A DNA stretch of 64,000 bases, taken from Actinoplanes sp. TBRC 11911 (GTDB taxonomy: Bacteria; Actinomycetota; Actinomycetes; Mycobacteriales; Micromonosporaceae). Shown here piece after piece: positions 26,011-32,866 of this stretch; positions within the stretch are counted from its first letter, which is position 1; the number at the start of each line of letters is the position of its first letter. The translations under genes were made by a program, and so were the position numbers. The notes under the pieces were generated by a model. The model worked only from the letters and a program-made list of their open reading frames with translations. It searched no databases and had not been told where the DNA came from. The stretch lies in the NCBI RefSeq assembly GCF_012933445.1, contig NZ_JABBNC010000001.1, forward strand, positions 124,001-188,000. The letters run 5' to 3'.

Positions 26011-27141
26011 TCAGACCCCGGTCAGCACCGGAAGGTGAGCCACCACCCGGGCCCGGCCGCGCGCCGTCCGCACGGTCAGGGATCCGGCGTGCAGCCGCGC
26101 GCGTTCGCGGGCCCGGCCGATCGCCTCGCGCAGGTCGACCCGGCGGCCCGCCGGTCCCGCCACGCGGATCTCCAGCTCGGCGTCGCCGAAGGTCACCGTC
26201 ACGTCCACCGCCGCCGTCTCGTCGCGGGCGAACGCGGTGATCAGGTGCTCGACGATCCGGTACGCGGACAGTTCCACACTCGCCGGAAGCATCCGCGGCT
26301 CGCCGGACACCCGCAGCGCCGACGCGGACCGCAGATGCCGGGTGAGCAGCGCGTCCAGATGCGCGACCGACGGCACCGGCGCCAGCGACACCTCGCCGCC
26401 GCGCAGCAGCCCGACGATCTCGCGCATGTCCGCGAGCGTGCGGCGGCTGTCCTCCTCCAGCGTGGTCAGCGCCGCCCTGGTCGCCGCCGGATCGGTGATC
26501 GCCGCGCTGTCCTCGGCCGCGCGCGCCAACTGCCCGAGCCGCTGGTCGAGGAGCTGCTCCAGCCGAGCGGACAACCGCAGCCGGTCGTCGGTCACGTCCA
26601 GCGCCGCCCGTTCGTCGCGCAGGCGCCGCAGGTCCTCGTTGCGCTGCCGGAGATCCCGCGTCATCGCCGAGTGATGCGCCAGCACCCGCGCGATCCCGAA
26701 CAGCACGCCGCACAACACCAGCGCCACCGGCAGCAGCTCGACGCCGGCCGCCGTGTCGCGGACCAGCACCAGCGCGGTCAGCACACCAGAGGCGAAAACC
26801 GCGATTGCCCGTACGCGTGTGCGCTCCGCCAGCCCGCTCAGAAAGGCGAGGGTGAACGACAGTGGCAGCCCCGAACCGCAGCGGACCACGGCGCCGAAGG
26901 CCACCACGTGCACGGCCATCGCCGTACCGGAAAGCAGAATGACGCCGACCGGCAGGCGCCGCCACCACAGCACCGGCAGCGCGGTCGCGACGAAGACCGG
27001 GACCATCAGCCACGAGTGCGAGTCGATCCGGGTGGTGGGGTCGTCACTGAGGACGTTCATGATTCCCAGTAGCGACCCCAGGCCGCAGAGCACCGCGGTC
27101 AGGACGGCGTCGACGGGACGGATCCCGCGCAGGAGCCCCAT
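26011..27141 (-). CDS. degenerate histidine kinase (His replaced by Glu)
   Basis: 376 aa from ATG 27141 (GGGAGGTCGCC upstream). N-terminal membrane region of about 150 residues with RIDSHSWLMVPVFVATALP, closely similar to the neighbouring 170-residue protein. The dimerisation helix reads DDRLRLSARLEQLLDQ: alignment to the normal ELHDIVGH box puts Glu 195 at the phospho-acceptor His. The ATPase part has lost the N-box Asn (YRIVEHLITAFARD) and a clear G-box. It is probably a pseudo-kinase that dimerises with or tunes the active kinase encoded next to it. The frame is intact and not obviously decaying. Confidence 0.8.
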   Translation of the reverse strand: MGLLRGIRPVDAVLTAVLCGLGSLLGIMNVLSDDPTTRIDSHSWLMVPVFVATALPVLWWRRLPVGVILLSGTAMAVHVVAFGAVVRCGSGLPLSFTLAFLSGLAERTRVRAIAVFASGVLTALVLVRDTAAGVELLPVALVLCGVLFGIARVLAHHSAMTRDLRQRNEDLRRLRDERAALDVTDDRLRLSARLEQLLDQRLGQLARAAEDSAAITDPAATRAALTTLEEDSRRTLADMREIVGLLRGGEVSLAPVPSVAHLDALLTRHLRSASALRVSGEPRMLPASVELSAYRIVEHLITAFARDETAAVDVTVTFGDAELEIRVAGPAGRRVDLREAIGRARERARLHAGSLTVRTARGRARVVAHLPVLTGV

Positions 27142-27154
27142 GGCGACCTCCCGG

Positions 27155-27667
27155 TTAGGCGTACGACTTGGCCGGTTCGATGACGTCCGCGCGGGTGCCG
27201 GACCGTTTGCGCAGGCCGGCACCGATCCCCCAGGCCACGGCCGCCATCAGTGCCGTGACGCCGATGATGCCTAATCCTGCGGCCGAATCCCGGACCAGGA
27301 CAATCGCCTGGACGGCCACGGCGGCCGCCAGCCCCAGCACGGACATCCAGCCCTTGGTGAGTTTTCCGGAGGCGTACGCGAGGGCGAAGGAAAGCGGCAG
27401 GCCGGCGCCGCAGCGGACGGTCCAGCCGAACGCGAGCACGTGAATCCCCAGAGCCGCCAAGGTCACCGCGTAGACCACGAGCATGTTGCGCCGCCGCCAG
27501 AGAATGGGCAGCGTGGCCGCGGCGAACACGGGGACCATGAGCCACGACCGGGAATCCATCCGCAGGCCCGGATCCGGATCGCTGATGATGTCGGCGACCA
27601 TCAGAACGACGCCGAGAGCGGTCAGTGATGCGGCGAGAACGACATCGCCTTTGCGAACTGTATTCAT
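27155..27667 (-). CDS. membrane protein paralogous to the kinase sensor domain
   Basis: 170 aa from ATG 27667 with five or so membrane helices. DSRSWLMVPVFAAATLP and VRCGAGLPLSFALAYASG repeat the corresponding parts of the pseudo-kinase N-terminus encoded 14 bp downstream, but the protein ends without any kinase domain. It looks like a sensor domain duplicated and kept alone. It leads the leftward operon (membrane protein, pseudo-kinase, kinase, monooxygenase), divergent from the response regulator. Confidence 0.8.
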   Translation of the reverse strand: MNTVRKGDVVLAASLTALGVVLMVADIISDPDPGLRMDSRSWLMVPVFAAATLPILWRRRNMLVVYAVTLAALGIHVLAFGWTVRCGAGLPLSFALAYASGKLTKGWMSVLGLAAAVAVQAIVLVRDSAAGLGIIGVTALMAAVAWGIGAGLRKRSGTRADVIEPAKSYA

Positions 27668-27773
27668 GCTGTTGAGGCTAGGAATGGGGGCGGGGCCGGG
27701 TCGTCCTCATCGCGGGGCATCTTCCCCGAACGGCGTACTCCGCGAGGATTACCGCGGTAGTCACAATGAGCGG

Positions 27774-28431
27774 GTGGCCGAACCCATCCGTGTGCTCGTG
27801 GTCGACGACCAGCAGCTCCTGCGCGCCGGTTTCCGCGTGATCCTCAACGCCGAGCCGGACATCGACGTGGTCGGCGAGGCGGGTGACGGGCAGGTGGCGC
27901 TCGATCTCGTCCGGTCGCGGCGGCCGGACGTGGTGCTGATGGACATCCGGATGCCGGGGATGGACGGGCTGAGCGCGACCGAGCGGATGACGGCGCTGCC
28001 GGATCCGCCCCGGGTTGTCGTGCTGACCACGTTCGACCAGAACGAATACGTGGTCCGCGCGCTGCGGGCCGGCGCCTACGGATTCCTGCTCAAGGACGCG
28101 CCGACGTCCCGGCTGATCACGGCGGTGCGGGCGGCGGCAGCCGGGGACGCGTTGATCGAGCCGTCGATCAACGCGGCGGCTGATCGAACGATTCGCGGTC
28201 GAGCCGTTGGAGAATCCCGACGCCGTACGCCTGCTGACCGATCGCGAGCGGGAGGTGCTCCGGCTCATCGCCCGCGGCCTGTCCAACGCCGAGATCGCCG
28301 CCTCGCTCGTGGTGGCGGAGAACACCGCGAAGACCCACGTCGCTCGCATTCTCACGAAACTCGGGGTGCGTGATCGCGTCCAGGCGGTGGTCCTGGCGTA
28401 CGAATCGGGGTTCGTGACCCGCGGACGCTGA
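27774..28431 (+). pseudogene. NarL-type response regulator, frameshifted
   Basis: The receiver domain is intact from GTG 27774: VVDDQQLLRAGF, phospho-acceptor Asp 57 in VLMDIRMPGMDG, LTTF, and LLKDAP. Near 28170 an extra A in ATCAACGCGG shifts the frame. Removing one base gives [17 protein letters not shown] and then the full LuxR helix-turn-helix ([33 protein letters not shown]) in the frame ending at 28431. As it stands the receiver runs into unrelated sequence and stops at 28373, so no DNA-binding protein is made unless the frame is corrected. It may be a recent mutation or an assembly error. It diverges from the kinase operon. Confidence 0.85.
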
Positions 28432-28465
28432 ACGCGGGTTGTCCGGGGCTGACATCATCCAGCCG

Positions 28466-29086
28466 GTGAAGCTGGTCCTGCTCGCCGTTCCGCTGGTGCT
28501 CGCCGGGTGCGGTGGCCCGTTCCCCGAGCGGCCACCGGTCATCGTGAGGCCAACCAGCGCGGCTTCGGTACCGCCGGCGACCGCCGCGCCCACCTGCCCG
28601 CCGGCGGGTGTGCGGCTCGAGATGGGCGCCGGGGACGCGGCGTCCGGGCTGCGCGTTCTCGGCATCGAACTGGTCAACTGCGGGCACGCTGAGTATCGCC
28701 TCGACGGATATCCGGTGGTGCGTCCGCTCGACGAGCATCGGGCGGTCGCCGACGTGCAGGTGCTGGACGGCATCGCGCAGGTCACCCACGCCATTCCCCC
28801 GTTGGAGCGGGCGCCGTCGCCGGTGGTGCTGGCGCCCGGTCAACGGGCCGAGGCGTTCGTGGTCTGGCGCAACACGTACACGGACACCACCCACCCGCCG
28901 GTGACCGTCCCGTTGCTGGCGGTCGCGCCCCGGGCCGGGGCACCGTCCGAGGTGCTCACCCCCACCGGTGGGGCGCTCGATCTGGGCAGCACCGGCCGGT
29001 TCGGGGTGAGCCCGTGGCAGCCCTCCTCAACGCCGGCTTCGCCCTCCACTTTGCCCTCCGCACCTTCCGCCGGCCCGGACGTCTGA
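28466..29086 (+). CDS. lipoprotein with DUF4232-like domain
   Basis: 206 aa from GTG 28466. A short signal peptide ends in the lipobox LAGC (Cys about 15). A Pro/Ala/Thr linker follows, then an about 125-residue domain resembling DUF4232 of actinobacterial exported proteins (LRVLGIELVNCGHAEYRLDGYP; VVLAPGQRAEAFVVWRNTY). Two Cys (CPPAG and NCG) probably form a disulfide. The tail is Ser/Pro-rich. Anchored outside the membrane; function unknown. Only weak purines precede the start. Confidence 0.75.
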   Translation: MKLVLLAVPLVLAGCGGPFPERPPVIVRPTSAASVPPATAAPTCPPAGVRLEMGAGDAASGLRVLGIELVNCGHAEYRLDGYPVVRPLDEHRAVADVQVLDGIAQVTHAIPPLERAPSPVVLAPGQRAEAFVVWRNTYTDTTHPPVTVPLLAVAPRAGAPSEVLTPTGGALDLGSTGRFGVSPWQPSSTPASPSTLPSAPSAGPDV

Positions 29087-29183
29087 GTGGTGTCGCGGAA
29101 CACTGTGGCCGGGTCGCGGTGAACGAGTTGGATCTTCGCGCGTTATCCGACGCGAATGCTTTCGAACGCGGAAGGGAACCACC

Positions 29184-29972
29184 TTGCTGAAACGTCGAAT
29201 GCTGGCCGTGGCGGTCGCCGTCGCGGCCGCCGCGGCCGTGTTGATCCCCGGCGCGGCGTCGGCCTCGCCGCCGCACATCGGGTCCTATGTCGCCCTCGGC
29301 GACTCGTACGCGGCCGGTGGTGGCGCGCCGCCGTACACCGATCCGACCTGCCTGCGGAGCAACAATTCCTACCCGGCGTTGCTCGCCGCCGCCAAGCACG
29401 TCAAGAGCTTCCAGTTCAACGCCTGCAGCGTCGCGGCGACACAGGACGTGCTGACCAGCCAATTGACCGGGCTGAATCGCAACACCGATCTGGTCACCAT
29501 CACGATCGGCGGTAACGACCTGAACTTCACGCCGGGTATCGGGGCCTGCATGCAGGGTACCGACGCGGACTGCCAGGCCATCGTCGCCACCGCCGAGAAG
29601 GTCACCAAGACGGAGCTGCCGGGCCGGCTCGCGACCGTCTACCGCACGGTCCGCGCCCGCGCGCCGCACGCCTCCGTGGTCGTGGCCGGCTACGCCCGGT
29701 TCTTCGAGACCACGGCCGAGTGCCCGGCCGTGCCGCCGGCCAGCCTGGTCAAGCGGCGCGCGATCAACGGGGCCGTCGACACGCTGGACCGGACGATCGC
29801 CCTCGCGGCCGTTCGGGCCGGGTTCCGCTTCGCCGACGTCCGGCCGGAGTTCGCGGGGCACGGCCTGTGCGGGCCGAACCCGTGGCTGACCGGCCTGACC
29901 GACCCCACCCCGTTCCACCCGACCGCGACCGGCTACCGCGCCGGCTACCTCCCGGCCGTCCTGTTCCGCTGA
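29184..29972 (+). CDS. secreted SGNH-family esterase/lipase
   Basis: 262 aa from TTG 29184, chosen because GGAAGGGA lies at ideal distance; ATG 29199 would have none. A signal peptide (KRRMLAVAVAVAAAAAVL, cleavage after ASA near residue 29) directs export. Catalytic blocks: GDSYAAGGG (block I Ser), GGND (block III), and DPTPFHPT (block V Asp/His), matching GDSL/SGNH hydrolases of the Streptomyces lipase type. Six Cys in the mature part suggest three disulfides, as in that family. Substrate is probably a lipid or acetyl ester. A strong terminator follows nine bases after the stop. Confidence 0.93.
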   Translation: MLKRRMLAVAVAVAAAAAVLIPGAASASPPHIGSYVALGDSYAAGGGAPPYTDPTCLRSNNSYPALLAAAKHVKSFQFNACSVAATQDVLTSQLTGLNRNTDLVTITIGGNDLNFTPGIGACMQGTDADCQAIVATAEKVTKTELPGRLATVYRTVRARAPHASVVVAGYARFFETTAECPAVPPASLVKRRAINGAVDTLDRTIALAAVRAGFRFADVRPEFAGHGLCGPNPWLTGLTDPTPFHPTATGYRAGYLPAVLFR

Positions 29973-29980
29973 CGACCCGG

Positions 29981-30017
29981 CCGCGGCCCGCTCCCCCGAT
30001 GCGGGAGCGGGCCGCGG
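29981..30017 (+). terminator. strong hairpin terminator of the SGNH hydrolase gene
   Basis: Perfect 15-bp arms CCGCGGCCCGCTCCC (29981-29995) and GGGAGCGGGCCGCGG (30003-30017) with a 7-base loop, nine bases after the stop. It lacks a U-tract, like many actinobacterial I-shaped terminators, and runs straight into the 31-bp repeat array. Confidence 0.75.
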
Positions 30018-30240
30018 TCGTCCGCCGTTTTCGGGCGGCAGGCCGCAGTCGTCCGCCGTTTTCGGGCGGCGAGCCGCGGTCGTCCGCCGTTTTCGGGCGG
30101 CGAGCCGCGGTCGTCCGCCGTTTTCGGGCGGCGAGCCGCAGTCGTCCGCCGTTTTCGGGCGGCGGGCCGCAGTCGTCCGCCGTTTTCGGGCGGCGGGCCG
30201 CAGTCGTCCCCGTCTGCGGGCGGCGAGCCGCAGTCGTTCC
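30014..30240. repeat. 31-bp tandem hairpin repeat, about seven units
   Basis: Units of the form GCAGTCGTCCGCCGTTTTCG plus GGCGGCGAGCC repeat every 31 bp from 30014, the last unit diverged. Each contains CCGCC / GGCGG arms around GTTTTCG, so every unit can form a small hairpin. The array lies between the hydrolase terminator and the tRNA-Cys gene. There are no unique spacers, so it is not a CRISPR. Confidence 0.85.
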
Positions 30241-30255
30241 CACAGTGGATGGCGT

Positions 30256-30329
30256 TGGAGGCCGCAGCCGGAATCGAACCGGCGTACGCCGCTTTGCAGG
30301 CGGCTCCCTGACCACTCGGGCATGCGGCC
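30256..30329 (-). tRNA. tRNA-Cys (GCA)
   Basis: Read leftward it folds as a standard tRNA: acceptor GGCCGCA with TGCGGCC, anticodon loop CTGCAAA (anticodon GCA), T-arm GCCGGTTCGATTCCGGC. Discriminator U and an encoded CCA (30256-30258) are present. Confidence 0.93.
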
Positions 30330-30357
30330 ATGTGGTAAAACGCCGGTCTGCCGCCAT

Positions 30358-30915
30358 TCAGCGCGCGCGGCGGTAGTGCATGGCCACCGCGCCGTTGCGG
30401 AGCGGCTCTGCCGAGACCAGCTCGAGCCGGCGCGTCGCGGGCAGCCCACCCTGGTACAGCGTGGGGCCGTGGCCGGCGATCCGGGGATGGACGAGCAGCC
30501 GATACTCGTCGATCAGCTCCAGCCGGTCCAGCTCGGTCGCGAGCTTGCCGCTTCCGAGCAGGACCTCGGCCGGGGTCGCGTCCTTGAGCTTCTGCACGCC
30601 GTCGCGCAAATCGCCGCCGACGTGGTGGCTGTTGACCCACGGGAAATCCGTGCGCGTCGACGACACCACATACTTGGGCTTGGCCTCCAGCTTGACCGCC
30701 CACTCACGCATCGCCGCCGGCGCCTCCACGTCGCCGCGAGCGATGGCCGGCCAGGAGCTCTCCATCATCTCGTAGGTGACGCGCCCCCACAGCATCGCCC
30801 CGGCGTCGTCCATGAGCCGGGTGAAGTGGGCGTGCGTCTCGTCATCGGCGACCCCCTCCCGATGATCGACGCAACCGTCCAGGGTGACGTTGAGGCTGAA
30901 CGTAAGAAATCCCAT
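30358..30915 (-). CDS. dihydrofolate reductase/RibD C-terminal family protein
   Basis: 185 aa from ATG 30915; an in-frame GTG at 30936 would add seven residues. The fold is the RibD_C/DHFR-like NADPH-binding domain: FLTFSLNVTLDG at the N-terminus, MLWGRVTYEMMESSWP, KYVVSSTRTDFPW, VLLGSGKLATEL and GHGPTLYQGG. Such stand-alone proteins are common in actinobacteria and are called dihydrofolate-reductase-like, but substrates are usually unknown. Cytosolic. It follows the tRNA-Cys gene by 28 bp and has no clear partner. Confidence 0.88.
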   Translation of the reverse strand: MGFLTFSLNVTLDGCVDHREGVADDETHAHFTRLMDDAGAMLWGRVTYEMMESSWPAIARGDVEAPAAMREWAVKLEAKPKYVVSSTRTDFPWVNSHHVGGDLRDGVQKLKDATPAEVLLGSGKLATELDRLELIDEYRLLVHPRIAGHGPTLYQGGLPATRRLELVSAEPLRNGAVAMHYRRAR

Positions 30916-31025
30916 GCCCCGCGACTCTAACGCCACGAGAGCTCTTTCGCGTCAGGCTCCGAATCCCCGTCGCCGCCGCTCCCGAGCCAGGCGGCGGATC
31001 TCGATCCCGCGCGTGCCAAGCCCCC

Positions 31026-31213
31026 GCAACCGGCGCCGCACCCCCCAACCGGCACTGCGCGACCGGCAACCGGCGCCGCACCCCCAACCGGCACTGCGCG
31101 ACCGGCAACTGGCACCGCGCCAACCGCCACTGGCGACCCGCAGCACTACGCGCCCCGCAGCAGGGTCCGCGACTCGCAGCAGGGTCCGCGACTCGCAGCA
31201 GGGTCCGCGACTC
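31026..31213. repeat. 39/40-bp tandem pair and 19-bp tandem triplet
   Basis: GCAACCGGCGCCGCACC-type units start at 31026 and 31066 (period 40, one C lost in the second) with a diverged third unit from 31105. Then GCAGCAGGGTCCGCGACTC occurs three times without change at 31157-31175, 31176-31194 and 31195-31213. Confidence 0.85.
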
Positions 31214-31324
31214 GCAGCCCGCCACCGACCCACTGCCGCAACCGGCGCCACCACCGGCATCGGCCGCCGAGGTGGCCAACGAGCGGAACGTGTCTCCAGG
31301 TCGACGCGCCTCGTCCGTCCATCC

Positions 31325-31540
31325 CACTATGCGGCGACCCCGACCACATTCTGGGATTTCTGTAGACCTTGGAGACTTACGCCCACATGCGAGCCCGAAC
31401 TCTCCAAGGTCTACAAAACGTCGGCAAAAGCGGCCGAACAAAGTGCGTGAATGCGGAGAAAATATCCTCCACAGTGGATATGCGTCTCATATACTGGACG
31501 CGCTGCCACGATGTGGTCGCCAGTCCCATACAGCGGAACT
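31325..31540 (+). repeat. dispersed hairpin/array repeat, copy C
   Basis: Most complete copy. CCACTATGCGG and CCACATTCTGG (about 21 bp apart) precede a hairpin with perfect 14-bp arms GTAGACCTTGGAGA (31362-31375) and TCTCCAAGGTCTAC (31401-31414), loop core GCCCACATGCGAGCC. About 55 bp later follow CCACAGTGG, CTCATATACTGG, CCACGATGTGG and CCCATACAGCGG. The segment CGATGTGGTCGCCAGTCCC closely matches copy A. Confidence 0.82.
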
Positions 31541-32064
31541 ATTCAGCTGTTTCTCGCGCCGCTGACCCTCCGATGCGTTGGCCTTCCGTGGCGGACCTGT
31601 GAGGGCCGCCGCTGTGGGGAGCTGGGACGGTCCGGCCGTGGCGGGTGCCCACACCCACTGTGGGTCCGCCGCGGTGTGGGGAACCACAGCGTCCCCGCCG
31701 TCGCGACTCCCCACACGCGGGTCAGAGTGGCCACGGTGTGGGCAACCACAGCGTCCCCGCCGTCGCGACTCCCCACACGTGGGTAAGAGTAGCCGCGGTG
31801 TGGGGAACCACAGCCTCCCCACCGTCGCAACTCCCCACACGCGGGTGAGAGTGGCCACGGCGTGGGCAACCACAGCCTCCCCGCCATCGCAACTCCCCAC
31901 ACGCGGGTGAGAGTGGCCGCGGTGCGGGCAACCACAGCCTCCCCGGCGTCGCTACTGCCCACACCCGGGTGGGGGGCGCCCGCTGTGGGGAGCTGGAACC
32001 TGCCCGGGCCTGGCGGCGCCGCCTCGCACGGGGACTCCCGGCCGACGGAACCAGCTGAACAGTT
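31537..32064. mobile_element. possible non-autonomous element enclosing the minisatellite
   Basis: AACTATTCAGCTG (31537-31549) and CAGCTGAACAGTT (32052-32064) are inverted repeats with one mismatch (15/17 if extended inward). Immediately outside, CATACAGCGG occurs on both sides (31527-31536 and 32067-32076), as a target-site duplication would. No transposase is inside. The direct repeat could instead be two units of the neighbouring CCACANNNTGG array. Confidence 0.4.
31672..31981. repeat. 62-bp minisatellite, five units of imperfect palindromes
   Basis: Units begin CGGTGTGGG(G/C)AACCACAGC at 31672, 31734, 31796, 31858 and 31920. Each holds GTGTGGGGA and TCCCCACAC as inverted arms about 26 bp apart. 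Units 1 and 3 read GGGGAACC, units 2, 4 and 5 GGGCAACC, hinting at a 124-bp higher-order period. Similar GCTGTGGGGAGCTGG sequences flank it at 31610 and 31982. Confidence 0.88.
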
Positions 32065-32259
32065 ACATACAGCGGACACGGATCCCACATGATGGCCTCG
32101 TTGAGCGGCGGCGGGCGCCATGCTGACACAACCCGGTCGGCGGCGCGGCATGGCCCGTCCCGGGTCGCTCGACGACTGGGCCGGGCGGGCGAGAACCTTG
32201 CACTCCGCGGCATGGCCCGTCCCGGGTCACCGCTCCGCGATCGCGGCCGCCGGGCGAGG

Positions 32260-32331
32260 TGCCCGCACCAGGGGTCGAACCTGGGACCTTCCCCGTGTGA
32301 AAGGGACGCTCTTCCGCTGAGCCATGCGGGC
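32260..32331 (-). tRNA. tRNA-Val (CAC)
   Basis: Acceptor GCCCGCA with TGCGGGC, D-stem GCTC/GAGC, anticodon stem TCCCT/GGGGA with loop TTCACAC (anticodon CAC), T-arm CCAGGTTCGACCCCTGG, discriminator A. CCA is not encoded. Last gene of the leftward array. Confidence 0.9.
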
Positions 32332-32335
32332 TTCG

Positions 32336-32408
32336 TACGCCGCCGGGGAATCGAACCCCGAACCCACTGATTAAGAGTCAGTTGCTCTACCAATTGAGCT
32401 AACGGCGC
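32336..32408 (-). tRNA. tRNA-Lys (CTT)
   Basis: Acceptor GCGCCGT pairs with GCGGCGT, with G-U pairs at both ends; anticodon stem ACTGA/TCAGT with loop CTCTTAA (anticodon CTT); T-arm CGGGGTTCGATTCCCCG. CCA is not encoded. Four bases from tRNA-Val. Confidence 0.9.
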
Positions 32409-32422
32409 ATGTGTGTGTTCCG

Positions 32423-32497
32423 TCGGGCCGGCCGGATTTGAACCGGCGTCCTCTCGCTCCCGAAGCGAGCGCGCTGACCAAGCTGCGCCACGGCCCG
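32423..32497 (-). tRNA. tRNA-Pro (CGG)
   Basis: Acceptor CGGGCCG with CGGCCCG, D-stem GCGC/GCGC, anticodon stem CTCGC/GCGAG with loop TTCGGGA (anticodon CGG), T-arm GCCGGTTCAAATCCGGC, discriminator A. CCA is not encoded. Confidence 0.9.
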
Positions 32498-32502
32498 TGA
32501 CG

Positions 32503-32576
32503 TGTCGCCGGGTGGGTTCGAACCACCGGCCTCCGCCTTATCAGGGCGGCGCTCCGACCTGCTGAGCTACGGCGAC
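32503..32576 (-). tRNA. tRNA-Ile (GAT)
   Basis: Acceptor GTCGCCG with CGGCGAC (perfect), D-stem GCTC/GAGC, anticodon stem CCGCC/GGCGG with loop CTGATAA (anticodon GAT), T-arm GGTGGTTCGAACCCACC, discriminator A. CCA is not encoded. The acceptor differs from the usual actinobacterial tRNA-Ile that I recall (GGGCCTG type), so it may be an extra copy. Confidence 0.85.
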
Positions 32577-32581
32577 GTCGC

Positions 32582-32633
32582 TGCGGGCGGAGGATTCGAA
32601 CCTCCAACTGCTGCCGGATTGCACCAGCCCGCA
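32582..32633 (-). pseudogene. tRNA relic lacking the anticodon arm
   Basis: 52 nt with a perfect acceptor (TGCGGGC and GCCCGCA), a D-arm-like GGTGCAATCCGGCAGCA, and a perfect T-arm GGAGGTTCGAATCCTCC, but the anticodon stem-loop and variable loop are absent. It sits five bases from tRNA-Ile as first member of the array. Confidence 0.7.
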
Positions 32634-32638
32634 AAGGA

Positions 32639-32670
32639 CCGGCCGGCGAGATGACGGTCTCGCCGGCCGG
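32639..32670. terminator. perfect 13-bp hairpin upstream of the tRNA array
   Basis: CCGGCCGGCGAGA (32639-32651) and TCTCGCCGGCCGG (32658-32670) around TGACGG. There is no U-tract. It lies between the tRNA relic and a second tRNA-like remnant and could separate them transcriptionally. Confidence 0.6.
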
Positions 32671-32714
32671 CTTCGGCGCGGTGTTCAGATGGACCAGCGC
32701 CGGCGGGTAACGTG

Positions 32715-32790
32715 CGAGCGGTTGGCCGGCATCGAACCGGCGACCGAAAACGTGGCATGGTGGCGGGCCGTTTCGCCATTCACTGTGGAC
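32715..32790 (-). pseudogene. degenerate tRNA-like remnant
   Basis: Read leftward, a good T-arm GCCGGTTCGATGCCGGC precedes CAACCGC, and a D-arm-like GGCGAAACGGCCCGCC lies upstream, but no matching 5' acceptor strand or anticodon stem can be drawn. Boundaries are approximate. Confidence 0.35.
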
Positions 32791-32804
32791 TTGTCAAAGA
32801 GCGC

Positions 32805-32848
32805 GAAATGAGAAACGCCGCCGTTCCCGGACTGGGGGGCGGCGGCGT
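32805..32848 (-). terminator. Rho-independent terminator of the small gene at 32867
   Basis: Read leftward, ACGCCGCCG and CGGCGGCGT pair (32840-32848 with 32815-32823), followed by TTCTCATTTC (32814-32805). It begins about 19 bases after the stop of the 27-residue gene. Confidence 0.75.
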
Positions 32849-32866
32849 GTGCTTCGCTAGCGCTGC

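Larger units (their letters stand above)
30937..32259. other. 1.3-kb non-coding, repeat-rich region
   Basis: No frame here shows family similarity or a credible start; several open frames exist only because the repeats lack stops. It holds 39/40-bp tandems, a 19-bp triplet, copy C of the dispersed repeat, a 62-bp minisatellite inside an inverted-repeat-bounded block, and a 23-bp direct repeat (32144-32166 and 32206-32228, again 62 bp apart). The tRNA array follows. Confidence 0.75.

Noticed and set aside
24903-27667. Plus-strand frames opposite the histidine kinases
   Set aside because: They overlap well-supported minus-strand genes with clear motifs and have no motifs of their own.
30014-30240. 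Possible CRISPR array
   Set aside because: Units are contiguous with no unique spacers, and no cas genes are in the window.
30884-31450. A 188-codon plus-strand frame over the tandem repeats
   Set aside because: Composition is driven by the repeats, there is no ribosome site, and it starts inside the reductase gene on the other strand.
31672-31981. Possible CRISPR array or repeat protein
   Set aside because: The whole 62-bp unit repeats, with no variable spacers, and 62 is not a multiple of three, so a repeat protein would change frame each unit.
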